The position numbers and the translations under genes are program-made. This document shows positions 36,539 through 46,092 of a stretch of DNA of 64,000 nucleotides, in pieces; position 1 is the stretch's first letter; each line of letters starts with the position of its first letter. Origin of the DNA: Sunxiuqinia sp963677175. Its GTDB lineage: Bacteria > Bacteroidota > Bacteroidia > Bacteroidales > Prolixibacteraceae. Under the pieces are notes generated by a model. That model saw only the letters and a program-made list of their open reading frames with translations, had not been told where the DNA came from and ran no database searches. The stretch lies in assembly GCA_963677175.2 (NCBI GenBank), contig CAXXES010000001.1, forward strand, positions 124,001 through 188,000. Direction: 5' to 3'.

Positions 36539-37954
36539 TTATGACACTTTTTCGACATAAAGTTGAGCCGATTCGGTTCTGATTACGATGATTTCGTCAC
36601 CGCGGTCAATCATGCCCAGGCCTGAGACGGCATCATACAATTTGCCGTCAATCTTCACTTTGCCCGAAGGACGAAGCGTGGTATAAGCCACGCCTTCTTT
36701 TCCAACCAGGCTTCGGAAGCTGGTGTCAACGCCCACAAAACCTTCGTTCTTATCCTGAATAGAATGGAGCGACAGGTTTTTGAATGCGCCTGAATCGGCC
36801 GTGAACAGCCTTTTGCTGAGGACCAGACTGATAATAAAACCACCAAACAAGGCAACAACGACTGTGGTTAGGGCACTTAATATTTTGTCAGGATGAACAC
36901 CTTCAAAATCGAACACCACGTTATCGATCAAACTTAAGACCAAGCCTGTAAAGCTGAGCAGAATACCCAGCAAGCCGGCCACACCAAATCCGGGAATGAC
37001 AAAGATTTCCAAGGCGATTAAGATCAGCCCGACAATAAACAGCAGGATTTCCCAGTTGGCCGCCATCCCTTCGAGGTAAAGCGGGGCGAAATAAGCAAAG
37101 GCGGCCGCAATGGCAATGATGAGCGGAAAGCCAATGCCGGGGGTTTGCATTTCGAAATAAATACCGCCCAAAATGGCCATAATGAGCAAGCCCGAAACCA
37201 TGGGGTTGACAAGAAAGCCAAGGATTTTTTCGAGCGTGGTGGGTTTATACTCCACAATTTCGTAATCGGAAACGCCAATCAGCTCCAGCACTTCCGGAAC
37301 ATTGTCGGCTATACCTTGGCAAAAACCATATTTCATGGCTTCAGAAGGGGTGAAGGTGAGTACTTTGCCCGTATCAATAACGCCGGCAATATATACCCTT
37401 TCATCAACCATGGCCTCGGCAATCTTCGGATCGCGAAACCAGCGGAACGTGGTGTCCTGCCCGCTTATAATGGTGTCGCCGCCATGCGCTTCGGCTGTTG
37501 CCCGCATGGTTGAGCGCATGTACGATTGGTACTTGTCGGGCATTTGCTGTCCGGTTTGATTGACTACCGTTGCCGCGCCAATGGAGCCGCCCGGGCGCAT
37601 ATAAATGCTGTCGCAGGCCACCGAAATCAGTGCGCCGGCACTGGCCGCGTTGTTATCTATAAACACATACACCGGAATGGGGCTGTTCAGAATTTTAGTA
37701 CGAATGGAGTCGGCATCCTGCACGGTGCCGCCATAAGTGTTCATGTGGATCAGCATCAGGTCGGCGTTTAAGCTGTCGGCGGCTTCAAAAGCCTGCTTGG
37801 TTTGGCGCCAAATAGCCGGTGCAATATTTTCTTTGATGTTGAACTTATACACCAGTGTTTTCTGGTTCACCTGGGTGGAGTCCGCTTGCTGAGCCCAGCC
37901 CGAAGTCGAAAGTGTTAAAAGAAAAAGGAGGACATAGAGAAAGCCTGATCTCAT
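36539..37954 (-). CDS. Long NfeD protein: ClpP-like membrane serine protease with NfeD C-domain
   Basis: 471 residues. Signal peptide 1-22 (ending GWAQ). A periplasmic ClpP-class protease domain (about 35-235) has the nucleophile Ser105 in NNAASAGALIS, with IGAATVV following; proteases of this kind use a Ser-Lys dyad. Four to five membrane helices (about 255-400) are followed by an OB-fold NfeD domain (about 410-471: LVGKEGVAYTTLRPSGKVKI). Known members cleave stomatin-type proteins. No stomatin/flotillin gene lies beside it; the nearest is floA 12 kb away. Confidence 0.93.
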   Translation of the reverse strand: MRSGFLYVLLFLLTLSTSGWAQQADSTQVNQKTLVYKFNIKENIAPAIWRQTKQAFEAADSLNADLMLIHMNTYGGTVQDADSIRTKILNSPIPVYVFIDNNAASAGALISVACDSIYMRPGGSIGAATVVNQTGQQMPDKYQSYMRSTMRATAEAHGGDTIISGQDTTFRWFRDPKIAEAMVDERVYIAGVIDTGKVLTFTPSEAMKYGFCQGIADNVPEVLELIGVSDYEIVEYKPTTLEKILGFLVNPMVSGLLIMAILGGIYFEMQTPGIGFPLIIAIAAAFAYFAPLYLEGMAANWEILLFIVGLILIALEIFVIPGFGVAGLLGILLSFTGLVLSLIDNVVFDFEGVHPDKILSALTTVVVALFGGFIISLVLSKRLFTADSGAFKNLSLHSIQDKNEGFVGVDTSFRSLVGKEGVAYTTLRPSGKVKIDGKLYDAVSGLGMIDRGDEIIVIRTESAQLYVEKVS

Positions 37955-38059
37955 GATTTTAGTTTTTTAAAGCGTTTTTCCAAAGTTAGGGAATTTTCGT
38001 TTGCGTTTGACAGCGATTTTGCATTCGTTGGGTGGCCTGAAACCACCCGGGATTGAACA

Positions 38060-38587
38060 CTATTTTTGCGGTACTTTAAACAATTTGCTGGTATCGTATC
38101 CCCGGCGTTTGGCTTCATCAACCAAATGCTGGTAAGTGGCCTCATCCAATTGTGGCGTGCGGCTCAAAATCCACAGGTAGTCGGGTGTGGAGCTGCCAAT
38201 CAACACATGCTGGTAATCATTGTCCAGCTCCATAATATTGTAGGCCGCATAAAAGAACAGGAAAAAAGCTACTTTCAATTTTCCGGGTTCTTCGGGATTG
38301 GGAATTTTGGCTTTGCCTTTGGCTTCCTTGTATTCTCCGTCCAGCGTATGCTTGTAGCCGGCATTGATGACATCAATTTTGCCATCATCGCGCAACGAAT
38401 AGGTAGCCGTAACGCCCACCAAATCTTTTTCAAACGAATGCTGAAACCGGGCAATCTCGTACCAGGTTCCCATGTAGCGTTCCACATTCAATTCCGAAAC
38501 GGTTGTGGTATCAATAAGCTGTTTGTTCGACCGGCAACTAAAAATCATAAACGATAAGCTTAAAAGGATGAGCGTTTTGGCATTCAT
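38060..38587 (-). CDS. Outer-membrane lipocalin (Blc-like)
   Basis: About 175 residues from the ATG at 38587, which opens the signal peptide ending in lipobox MIFSC. The lipocalin signature GTWYEIARF follows, with YSLRDDGKIDVINAGY and the C-terminal ILSRTPQLDEATYQHLVDEAKRRGYDTSKL typical of bacterial Blc. It binds hydrophobic ligands such as lysophospholipids at the outer membrane. The frame is open upstream through a 21-bp repeat array with no start codon there, so the array is not assumed to be translated. Confidence 0.92.
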   Translation of the reverse strand: MNAKTLILLSLSFMIFSCRSNKQLIDTTTVSELNVERYMGTWYEIARFQHSFEKDLVGVTATYSLRDDGKIDVINAGYKHTLDGEYKEAKGKAKIPNPEEPGKLKVAFFLFFYAAYNIMELDNDYQHVLIGSSTPDYLWILSRTPQLDEATYQHLVDEAKRRGYDTSKLFKVPQK

Positions 38588-38642
38588 TCGTTTGCATTTT
38601 ATTATGAAGTTCAAATGACCAGATAAAAGTAAGCATTTTTTA

Positions 38643-38852
38643 ATTCCCGAAAGGAAATCTTCTATTCCCGAAGAAGAATCTTCTATTCCCGAAGAAGAAT
38701 CTTCTATTCCCGAAGAAGAATCTTCTATTCCCGAAGAAAGATCTTGTACTCCCGAAAGAAGATCTTCTATTCCCGAAGGAAGATCTTGTACTCCCGAAAG
38801 AAGATCTTCTATTCCCGAAAGAGAATCTTGTACTCCCGAAGGAAGATCTTTT
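38643..38852. repeat. 21-bp tandem array, 10 units, A/B alternation in the second half
   Basis: Ten units of exactly 21 bp, no indels, each starting A(T/C)TCCCGAA and ending with a GATC- or AATC-centred palindrome (AGAAGATCTTCT in the best copies). From the fifth unit on, two types alternate (ending ATCTTGT and ATCTTCT), giving a 42-bp repeat. One plus-strand frame shows conservative variation only (heptapeptide YSR(R/K)(R/K)I(F/L)); a minus-strand frame (SGIEDxx) runs into the lipocalin frame. No start codon precedes either, so I treat it as non-coding or a pseudo-frame. Confidence 0.9.
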
Positions 38853-38944
38853 AGAGGATCTCTATGATCCTCAAGGTAACGATAGATATTCTCTAAGAGA
38901 TTTCCGTTCTATCCATAGATATTTGCTTGCTATCCTGGATATGG

Positions 38945-38980
38945 AAAGAAAAAAGAGGGAGCCGTTGCGGCCCCCTCTTA
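38945..38980 (-). terminator. Rho-independent terminator of the 1156-aa gene
   Basis: A 12-position stem AAGAGGGAGCCG / CGGCCCCCTCTT with one mismatch and a TTG loop; on the minus strand it is followed by TTTTCTTTCC. It lies 23 bases past the stop of the gene ending at 39003. Confidence 0.88.
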
Positions 38981-39002
38981 TACAAGTCTTAAAAAAGACT
39001 GA

Positions 39003-42000
39003 CTATTCTTTAATCGGACGAAGTGTATCGGCACCGATTGTACCTTTCAGTACATCCAGATAGCCAGGCGAGGAAACTTCCTTCAACTTGGCTTTTGCAG
39101 CTTTCAAGCGTGCAGGCAGGTTGAGTCGAACGGAGGTTTCTGCAAAATTTTTGCGACTGTTCACCTCTTCAATATAGGCCACATTTTTGGTCCACTGGGC
39201 CATATCGCGCTTTTGTTTTTCAACCAGACGCTCTTTGTACCAATCGCTATTCAAAACAGCTTCGCGGGTAAACATCGCACGAACATCGGGATGGCTGCGG
39301 TCTTTGCCCTTGTATTTTCCATCAATCATGATGTGGACCAATGCTTTGAGCGGCGGACACAACAGATCAACTGTTCCATCGCGCATATATCCCTCGGCTA
39401 CCCGTTTCTGAGTCACCGACAGGTTTTCGACTGAAGCCACAAACATATCCATATCCTGCATTTCAGGTTTCAACATATCTTCGCTGAATACAGCATCGGG
39501 CTTGCTAAAAATACGCCCCATAAAGTGGGTAACAAACCTCAGCGTGATGCGGTACCCCAGCAGGCTGGCATCAACTACTTTTCCATTGTGTTTAAAATTT
39601 TCTACTTTCTCCAGGTAACCATGCTCAATCAAAAACTTCGGATCGCGCTCCTCAACGGTCATGCGGCACCAAATTTCGGGGATGAGCAAACTGATGTCGT
39701 GATCAACCTTATAGTTTGGCCCAACATAACCGGCAGCCGATGAAAACCCATCATAACCGGTAAGAATATAAGATAAGAATGCATTGTTGAGATCAGCAGC
39801 CGGCAGCAAGGAGTTGAAAGGCCCTTTGGTTAACGCTCCTTCGGAACCAAAACCTGTGGTTGAAGGAGATTTTCCGGTAATGCTGCAAATAAAGTCGATA
39901 AACAACTCGGGCAATTCCTGGTAGTGAATCGGGCTGTACACAGCCAATGGCGGAACATTGGTCTCTGGTTCAGCCGGATTATTTCTACGCCCGGGTAACA
40001 CGGCATTCACCGGCAACAATAGGGGTTTATCAAGCGGAACTTTCCGGAAAACCCGGGTAGCCACCTCTGCAGCATATCTTTCAACTGGCATAACAAGATC
40101 AGGCCTGACCTGTAGATAACGCGGATTCTTTGATGGCACTCCATCAACCAAACGAGGTTCCGAAGGGACCACCAAATATTGCGGATGATCACTTTCCAGG
40201 AAATTGTTGATCAAATCCTTTACCGGCTGGGTATAAAGCTCAAAACCAATGGCATCGTCCTTAATCTCCAGAACCTGCTCACGAGTCAGTGGTTCGAAGT
40301 TCGACAAGAAGGTGTTTGGACTGGAAAGATCTTTCTCGCCTTGCTTATCGTAGCCCTTGATAATACAATCATCAGGACGCTGAAACAAGCGTGATTCACA
40401 GTTCTTCACAATTTTCACACTGGGGTTGGAGTAGTTGGGATTCAGGTTTTCCAGCTTTGATGCATCGAGTGTTACCGAAGCGGTAATGTCATCTTCCATT
40501 TGTACTTTGCTCGACGGGTTATAGTCCTGACGAAGCAAAAAGATTCGCCACGATTTGTCTTGGTCGTGCCCCACGCGCAAATAGTTTGACAACAGTTTCG
40601 TATTCCTGAATTTCAGTTCATTTCCGGGAACCCCGTTAATTTGATCAACAGAGAAATAACTGCGCCAATTCTCGTCCCAGTCTTCGCTGTAATTTCCTTT
40701 AATCACATAAATCAACACCTTAATCCGCTGAGGGAATGAGGTTAGCCATTTGTTGTATTCATCAGTATACTCATCTGACGGGGTGAGCAATTTAATAACA
40801 GAGCCCAACGAACGTCGATGGCTCAAAATATGTCTTGATTGATGAATTGAATAGTCAGCCGGGACTTTAAAGCGTTTTGAAAAATCTTTCGACATGATTT
40901 CGTCCACCATGTCTAAATCGGCATTCAGGTCGGTAACAATAACCGATCCCTGAATCATGGCATCTTTAATTGATTTCGAAATCTCCGATTTTCCGCCACC
41001 CGACACCGTACATGGCTTGTGACAGAGTGTTCCTTCGGCCAGGGTTCCAACCAAATGCCATTTGGGACCTTCAATCCGCTTTTTCATTTCTACCCGGTAA
41101 CCATTCGGGTAGATGTAATATTTATATGGCAACAACTTAATCGTTTGCTTTTTACCAGCTTGCTCCCAGCTAATGGTCTGTTTGAGCAAATCAAAAGTGG
41201 CATCTTCGGGAACATAGATCACTTGCGGATAGATTTTATCGACCGCATAGCCTTCCTTTTTCAGTTCCAGCATGTCAGCAAATAAATAGATAAACGAGGC
41301 GAAATTCATTCCATTGGAGGGCAAACGCTCATCAAGATACCATTTTTCGCCCAGGTTGTAACTCCGGAAAGCAATGGCGCCACCGGCATGTTCTTCTTCG
41401 GCCAAGCCAAACAGGTTTGCCGAATAGCTAATCATGGTCTTCACTTCTTTCTTGCAATATCCGTAGTAGTTATCTGTAATTAAGGTAACCGTTACCCCAC
41501 GCTCATCACGAGCAGTGATTTTAAAAGCAGTGCCATCGTTGTATTTTTCGTCTTCCTTTTTCCAACACATGCCATCGCGCTTTTGGCGTTCGGTCGCATT
41601 GTCGTAATGAGGCAGCCCCAATTCCTTTTTGGTAAGCTTGGGCAAATGAGGAGCAAGAATAACGCAGCCGGTATGCCCTGTCCAGTTTGCAGGAGCAAGT
41701 GCCGCATCGTTTTCGGGCAAGAAAGGGTCGCCGGCATTTCCAAAAATTGATTCGACAAAATCGAGGTTCGAAACCAGGCTTCCAGGAGCCAGGAACTGAA
41801 TCTCCATCGATTTTTCTTCAATCACCCCGGGAACTTCTGGAACAACAATCGGACGAAGCATAAGGCTCACAAACAAGTCGGCCGATTCCTCTTGATTCGC
41901 AGTAAAGGGCAGCTTCATGATTTCCTTCGGTGGATTTAAAGCGACTTGCAACAGTTTACAAAACACGGCTTTGGGCACGGCTTTTTTGTCATCAGGAATG

Positions 42001-42473
42001 GGTAGTCCACCTTCGCTGACATGAAAAACACCTTTGGTCGTTCTGCGGTCCTCTTTGGGGTTATTCAAAATTCCCTGTGAGGTCCGGTACGATTTGATGA
42101 TGTCGGTTTCATGATAATCAGCATTCACAGGCAGCGAAACCATCCGGGCCAGACCGTAGCGGTCGAGGATAAACGGATGATCGGGAAAAGTAATTGAGTT
42201 GTCGCCTGGAACATCGCTTAAATAGTCTTTCAAAAATTTCTGGATGCGTGCCCCCATCGGCGAACAATTTGTTTCCAATAACCTGGACTTTATGTTGTAG
42301 TTACTTAATAATGGCATGGCCATTTCCAACAAATCAGATTTGGGTCCATTCGCTATTGTTGGATAACCGTCGGCGGCCAGCTTCAGATTGATATATTGGA
42401 TTTTCTTCTTATCCGACACAATCGGTTCATTCTGGTCAACACCAACGATTCCAAAAGTTCTGTTTACAGTCAT
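39003..42473 (-). CDS. Large cytosolic protein, possible PPi-type phosphoenolpyruvate carboxykinase
   Basis: 1156 residues, no signal peptide or membrane helix. A glycine-rich phosphate-binding loop TVSGGGKSEISKSI (SGGGKSE at 491-497) resembles the kinase loop of PEP carboxykinases. Later segments such as STTGFGSEGALTKGPFNSLL and DHDISLLIPEIWCRM look like a conserved catalytic core. The length and single P-loop fit the diphosphate-dependent PEPCK family (EC 4.1.1.38), about 1150 residues, known from Entamoeba and Propionibacterium. That enzyme interconverts PEP + CO2 + Pi and oxaloacetate + PPi. The call rests on my recollection of family size and motif style, not on an alignment. It is adjacent to acs, another central-carbon enzyme. 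Confidence 0.5.
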   Translation of the reverse strand: MTVNRTFGIVGVDQNEPIVSDKKKIQYINLKLAADGYPTIANGPKSDLLEMAMPLLSNYNIKSRLLETNCSPMGARIQKFLKDYLSDVPGDNSITFPDHPFILDRYGLARMVSLPVNADYHETDIIKSYRTSQGILNNPKEDRRTTKGVFHVSEGGLPIPDDKKAVPKAVFCKLLQVALNPPKEIMKLPFTANQEESADLFVSLMLRPIVVPEVPGVIEEKSMEIQFLAPGSLVSNLDFVESIFGNAGDPFLPENDAALAPANWTGHTGCVILAPHLPKLTKKELGLPHYDNATERQKRDGMCWKKEDEKYNDGTAFKITARDERGVTVTLITDNYYGYCKKEVKTMISYSANLFGLAEEEHAGGAIAFRSYNLGEKWYLDERLPSNGMNFASFIYLFADMLELKKEGYAVDKIYPQVIYVPEDATFDLLKQTISWEQAGKKQTIKLLPYKYYIYPNGYRVEMKKRIEGPKWHLVGTLAEGTLCHKPCTVSGGGKSEISKSIKDAMIQGSVIVTDLNADLDMVDEIMSKDFSKRFKVPADYSIHQSRHILSHRRSLGSVIKLLTPSDEYTDEYNKWLTSFPQRIKVLIYVIKGNYSEDWDENWRSYFSVDQINGVPGNELKFRNTKLLSNYLRVGHDQDKSWRIFLLRQDYNPSSKVQMEDDITASVTLDASKLENLNPNYSNPSVKIVKNCESRLFQRPDDCIIKGYDKQGEKDLSSPNTFLSNFEPLTREQVLEIKDDAIGFELYTQPVKDLINNFLESDHPQYLVVPSEPRLVDGVPSKNPRYLQVRPDLVMPVERYAAEVATRVFRKVPLDKPLLLPVNAVLPGRRNNPAEPETNVPPLAVYSPIHYQELPELFIDFICSITGKSPSTTGFGSEGALTKGPFNSLLPAADLNNAFLSYILTGYDGFSSAAGYVGPNYKVDHDISLLIPEIWCRMTVEERDPKFLIEHGYLEKVENFKHNGKVVDASLLGYRITLRFVTHFMGRIFSKPDAVFSEDMLKPEMQDMDMFVASVENLSVTQKRVAEGYMRDGTVDLLCPPLKALVHIMIDGKYKGKDRSHPDVRAMFTREAVLNSDWYKERLVEKQKRDMAQWTKNVAYIEEVNSRKNFAETSVRLNLPARLKAAKAKLKEVSSPGYLDVLKGTIGADTLRPIKE

Positions 42474-42716
42474 GATATCTAAATTTTATTTGATGATTTT
42501 TTGAAGAACGCCATTTTTTTTCTGAAATTCTTTGACAGATTCAGATTTTTCTTCTTCTTTTTGCAACTATCATTAGTACGTTCTTATTCCATATATGTTC
42601 ATCGGGCAGGGTAGTCGTTCAAGCAATTATGCCGGGCTCAAAAATAGTCAGAATCTAGTTCTGCAAGTGTATTAGATCGCCGATTGCCCCAAGCTTAACG
42701 CAAAGATTACATCATC

Positions 42717-42744
42717 AAAAAAGAAGCCTTTCGGCTCCTTTTTC
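42717..42744 (-). terminator. Rho-independent terminator of acs
   Basis: Stem AAAAAGAAGCC / GGCTCCTTTTT with one mismatch and a TTTC loop, ending 17 bases past the acs stop on the minus strand, U tract included in the stem. Confidence 0.85.
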
Positions 42745-42760
42745 AACATTTTTTCCAGGT

Positions 42761-44674
42761 TTATCGTTTCACATCGACCAATGCTCCGTCAATAATTTGC
42801 TCCACAACATCTTCGTCAAGCAAAGTGGAAATATCGCCCAAATTGGAGATATCGCCTTCGGCCACTTTCCTTAAAATACGACGCATAATTTTTCCACTCC
42901 GGGTTTTTGGAAGCCCCGGAACGAGTTGCACCAAATCGGGTCGGGCAATGGGTCCAATAATTTTTGTCACCCCTTGCATGATGCTTTTCCGGATCCCTTC
43001 TTCGCCTCCAGTGGACAGCTCGCCACAGGACACAAAAGCATAAATCCCCTGCCCTTTAATGGCATGCGGATAACCAACCACCGCCGATTCGTTTACCAAG
43101 GGGTGCTCATTAATCGCATTTTCAATTTCAGCTGTTCCCAGCCGGTGTCCCGACACGTTAATCACATCGTCCACACGCCCCAGAATCCGATAATAGCCAT
43201 CTTCATCGCGCTTCACGCCGTCACCTGTAAAATACATTTTATTATAGTTCGAAAAGTAGGTTTGCTTAAAGCGGTCATGGTCACCCCAAATGGTTCGTGC
43301 CATGCCTGGCCATGGAAACTTAATGCATAAATTCCCCTCCACCGAGTTTCCGGTTAACTCCTTGCCTTCGTTGCTGACAATCACCGGCTGAACTCCCGGC
43401 AATGGCAACGTAGCAAATGAAGGTTTGGTTGGGGTTATTCCGGCAATGGGCGACACCATGATTCCGCCTGTTTCGGTTTGCCACCAGGTGTCAACAATCG
43501 GGCATTGGTTGCGCCCCACATGATCATGGTACCAGTGCCAGGCTTCTTCGTTGATGGGTTCTCCAACAGTTCCGAGTACTTTCAGCGAAGCCAGCTTCTT
43601 TCCTTCCAAAAATTCATTGCCCTTAGCCAGCAAAGCACGAATGGCTGTTGGGGCCGTATAAAACTGGTTGACCTGGTATTTGCTGACAATATCCCAAAAG
43701 CGACCGGCATCGGGCCAGGTTGGAACGCCTTCGAACATCAGGGTTTTTGCTCCGGCCAGCAAAGGGCCATAAACAATGTAGGTGTGCCCGGTAATCCAGC
43801 CAATATCGGCCGTGCAAAAGTACACATCGCCGGCATGGTACTGAAAAACATTGCTAAACGTATAGGCCGAATAAACCATGTATCCTCCGGTGGTATGCAC
43901 AATTCCCTTTGGTTTTCCGGTAGAACCCGACGTATAGAGAATAAACAGGGGGTCTTCGGAATCCATTTCTTCCGCCGGGCAAACTTCTGATTGTCCATCA
44001 ATGGCTTTATGCCACCAAATGTCGCGACCAACAACCATATCGATTTTTGATTTTGTCCGTTTCAATACAATCACTGTCTCAATGCAGGAGCAACTCTCCA
44101 ACGCTTCATCAGCAATTTGTTTGAGAGGGGTAACTTTATCTCCACGAAAACCGCCGTCAGCCGTTAGCAACACTTTAGCCGAAGCATCGTTGATGCGTTC
44201 TTTCAGCGCATTGGCCGAAAAGCCCGCAAAAACCACCGAGTGAATTGCTCCAATGCGGGCGCATGCCAGCAATGCAATAGCCAGTTCAGGTACCATCGGC
44301 ATGTAAATGGCTACCCGGTCGCCCTTTCCAACTCCCAGTCGCCGCAAGGTGTTGGCAAATTTATTGACTTCAATAAACAACTCAGAATAGGTCAGCGTCC
44401 GTGATTCTTCATCCGGATTGTTGGGCTCCCAGATAATGGCTTCCTGAGATCCATGGGTATACAAGTTTCGCTCAAAGATGTTTTCAGTAATGTTCAACTT
44501 TCCATTGACGTACCACTGAATTCTCGGTTCATCAAAATTCCAGTCAACCACTTTATCCCAACGCTTTCGCCAAAAAAAACTCTCGCCTTGCTGGGCCCAA
44601 AAAGCCTGAGGATTAGCAACACTTTTCTGGTACTCATGAATATAGCCTCCCAGGCTATGAATCTTGTTTATCAT
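42761..44674 (-). CDS. acs: Acetyl-coenzyme A synthetase
   Basis: About 637 residues from the ATG at 44674 (MINKIHSLGGYIHEYQKS). The frame runs 25 codons further up, but that part is not Acs-like. AMP-binding core: YTSGSTGKPKGIVHTTGGY (P-loop), TVGEPINEEAWHWY, VDTWWQTETGG (A5 motif), and the C-terminal acetylation-site lysine in PKTRSGKIMRRILRK. It activates acetate (or propionate) to the acyl-CoA. Divergent from the type III PKS gene, whose extender/starter CoAs derive from acetyl-CoA, though that link may be coincidence. Confidence 0.96.
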   Translation of the reverse strand: MINKIHSLGGYIHEYQKSVANPQAFWAQQGESFFWRKRWDKVVDWNFDEPRIQWYVNGKLNITENIFERNLYTHGSQEAIIWEPNNPDEESRTLTYSELFIEVNKFANTLRRLGVGKGDRVAIYMPMVPELAIALLACARIGAIHSVVFAGFSANALKERINDASAKVLLTADGGFRGDKVTPLKQIADEALESCSCIETVIVLKRTKSKIDMVVGRDIWWHKAIDGQSEVCPAEEMDSEDPLFILYTSGSTGKPKGIVHTTGGYMVYSAYTFSNVFQYHAGDVYFCTADIGWITGHTYIVYGPLLAGAKTLMFEGVPTWPDAGRFWDIVSKYQVNQFYTAPTAIRALLAKGNEFLEGKKLASLKVLGTVGEPINEEAWHWYHDHVGRNQCPIVDTWWQTETGGIMVSPIAGITPTKPSFATLPLPGVQPVIVSNEGKELTGNSVEGNLCIKFPWPGMARTIWGDHDRFKQTYFSNYNKMYFTGDGVKRDEDGYYRILGRVDDVINVSGHRLGTAEIENAINEHPLVNESAVVGYPHAIKGQGIYAFVSCGELSTGGEEGIRKSIMQGVTKIIGPIARPDLVQLVPGLPKTRSGKIMRRILRKVAEGDISNLGDISTLLDEDVVEQIIDGALVDVKR

Positions 44675-45026
44675 TTTATTCTTTTTTAGGTTGTCAACTT
44701 GAAGAAAATTAAACAACACTAATTTAAACTGAATAAAAATAAGATACAAGTTCGACTCTCTAAAAGATCACTTTTCAGAGGTTTATGCCTTTCGGCATTG
44801 GGGGGTATTGAGTTTATCCAACCCAGCTAAAATAACGGTTTGAATCACATTAACTTAAAAGGTTAAACTCCAGAACTATCTAACTCGCCTGTTGTTATTC
44901 TAGTTGTCTGGCAGCATGTTCTTACTCAGATCGCTTAACCAACTTCTTATCAAGAAGATAAAATTAACAATCTTGCAATCACTGCTCCAAACCACAATCA
45001 AATCATTCGTTTAGAAAAAAACAATT
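44675..45026. other. Divergent intergenic region between acs and the type III PKS
   Basis: 352 bases, AT-rich, no gene. It holds a small hairpin ATGCC-TTTC-GGCAT (44785-44798) and short dyads TTAAC...GTTAA and TTATC-AAGAA-GATAA. No copy of the TetR half-site AGACT/AGTCG found near the TetR gene is present here. No exact TAnnTTTG box was found. Confidence 0.45.
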
Positions 45027-46091
45027 ATGCCCTCATTAAAAGCCATATCAACAATTGATTTTCCGCACAAAACCGAACAGCATGAAGTTAAGCGTAGAGC
45101 AAAAGAGCTATTTGCACCCGCTTTCCCTCAGGTGGAGCGAATGATGAGTGCGTTTGACAACACTGAAATCGAAACACGTAATTTTTGTAAACCTTTGGAT
45201 TACTACACTACGGTTCGCTCATTTCAGGAACAAAACAACGACTACATCAGTCTGTCGCTTCAATACTCCATTGAAGCCATTGAAAAATGCCTCGCTCTTT
45301 CCAATAGCAACAAGGATGAAATCACCGACATCATTTTTATATCAACCACGGGACTGGCCACTCCTAGCATGGATGCATTGATTATTAACCAGATGAAACT
45401 GAGCCAAAATATAAGCCGCACCCCAATTTTTGGGCTGGGCTGTGCCGGAGGAGTCGCTGGTTTTGCCAAGGCAAATATTTTGGCCAAGGCAAATCCCAAA
45501 GCAGTTGTTTTGCTGGTTGCTGTTGAATTGTGCTCACTAACCTTCCTGAAAAATGATTTCAGTAAAAGTAACTTTATCGGATCCAGTTTGTTTTCAGACG
45601 GTGTAGCCGCCGGCCTGATCACCGGAGATCAGCACGTTAACGAAACAGAAAAATCAATCACTTTTATAGATGCACAAAGCAAACTGTATTACGACTCCCT
45701 CGATGTGATGGGCTGGGATTTTACTGACCATGGTTTTAAAGTTGTGTTTTCGCGCAATATCCCCGACATTATTTCGGCGAATATTCGTCAGGACGTTGTG
45801 AGCTTTCTGCAAAAACACCAATTAAGCTTAACTGATATCAAAAATTTCATCTTTCATCCGGGTGGCACAAAAGTTTTAGCAGCCTATGAAGAAGCCTTGC
45901 AAGTTGAAGGCGACTTTTTGAAAAACACGCGACAGGTGATGAAGGAAAATGGGAACATGTCGAGTGCAACTGTTCTGTATGTCTTGGATCGCGTTATAAA
46001 TAAAGGCTTTGAGGACGGATATGGTTTGATGATTTCAATGGGACCCGGCTTCTCAAGCGAAATGGCGCTACTGCAAATGAAAAAACATTGA
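45027..46091 (+). CDS. Type III polyketide synthase (chalcone/alkylpyrone synthase-like)
   Basis: 354 residues, thiolase fold homodimer expected. The catalytic triad is intact: Cys139 in GLGCAGGVAGF, His277 in FIFHPGGTKVL, Asn310 in NGNMSSATVLYVL. These enzymes extend an acyl-CoA starter with malonyl-CoA and cyclise to pyrones, phloroglucinols or resorcinols. The residues lining the tunnel cannot be interpreted here. The ICMT-type methyltransferase gene follows after one base, exactly as in bacterial alkylpyrone synthase/methyltransferase pairs such as Bacillus bpsA-bpsB, so an O-methylated alkylpyrone is a reasonable guess. Start ATG 45027 is unambiguous. Confidence 0.94.
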   Translation: MPSLKAISTIDFPHKTEQHEVKRRAKELFAPAFPQVERMMSAFDNTEIETRNFCKPLDYYTTVRSFQEQNNDYISLSLQYSIEAIEKCLALSNSNKDEITDIIFISTTGLATPSMDALIINQMKLSQNISRTPIFGLGCAGGVAGFAKANILAKANPKAVVLLVAVELCSLTFLKNDFSKSNFIGSSLFSDGVAAGLITGDQHVNETEKSITFIDAQSKLYYDSLDVMGWDFTDHGFKVVFSRNIPDIISANIRQDVVSFLQKHQLSLTDIKNFIFHPGGTKVLAAYEEALQVEGDFLKNTRQVMKENGNMSSATVLYVLDRVINKGFEDGYGLMISMGPGFSSEMALLQMKKH

Positions 46092-46092
46092 T

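Larger units (their letters stand above)
38588..39002. other. 415-base gap with a 21-bp array, a palindrome and a terminator
   Basis: No gene. Besides the array (38643-38852) and the terminator at 38945, it contains the hairpin GAGGATC-TCTAT-GATCCTC (38854-38872) directly after the last repeat unit. Confidence 0.7.

Noticed and set aside
38643..38852. CRISPR array
   Set aside because: Units are contiguous 21-bp repeats with no spacers; no cas genes nearby.
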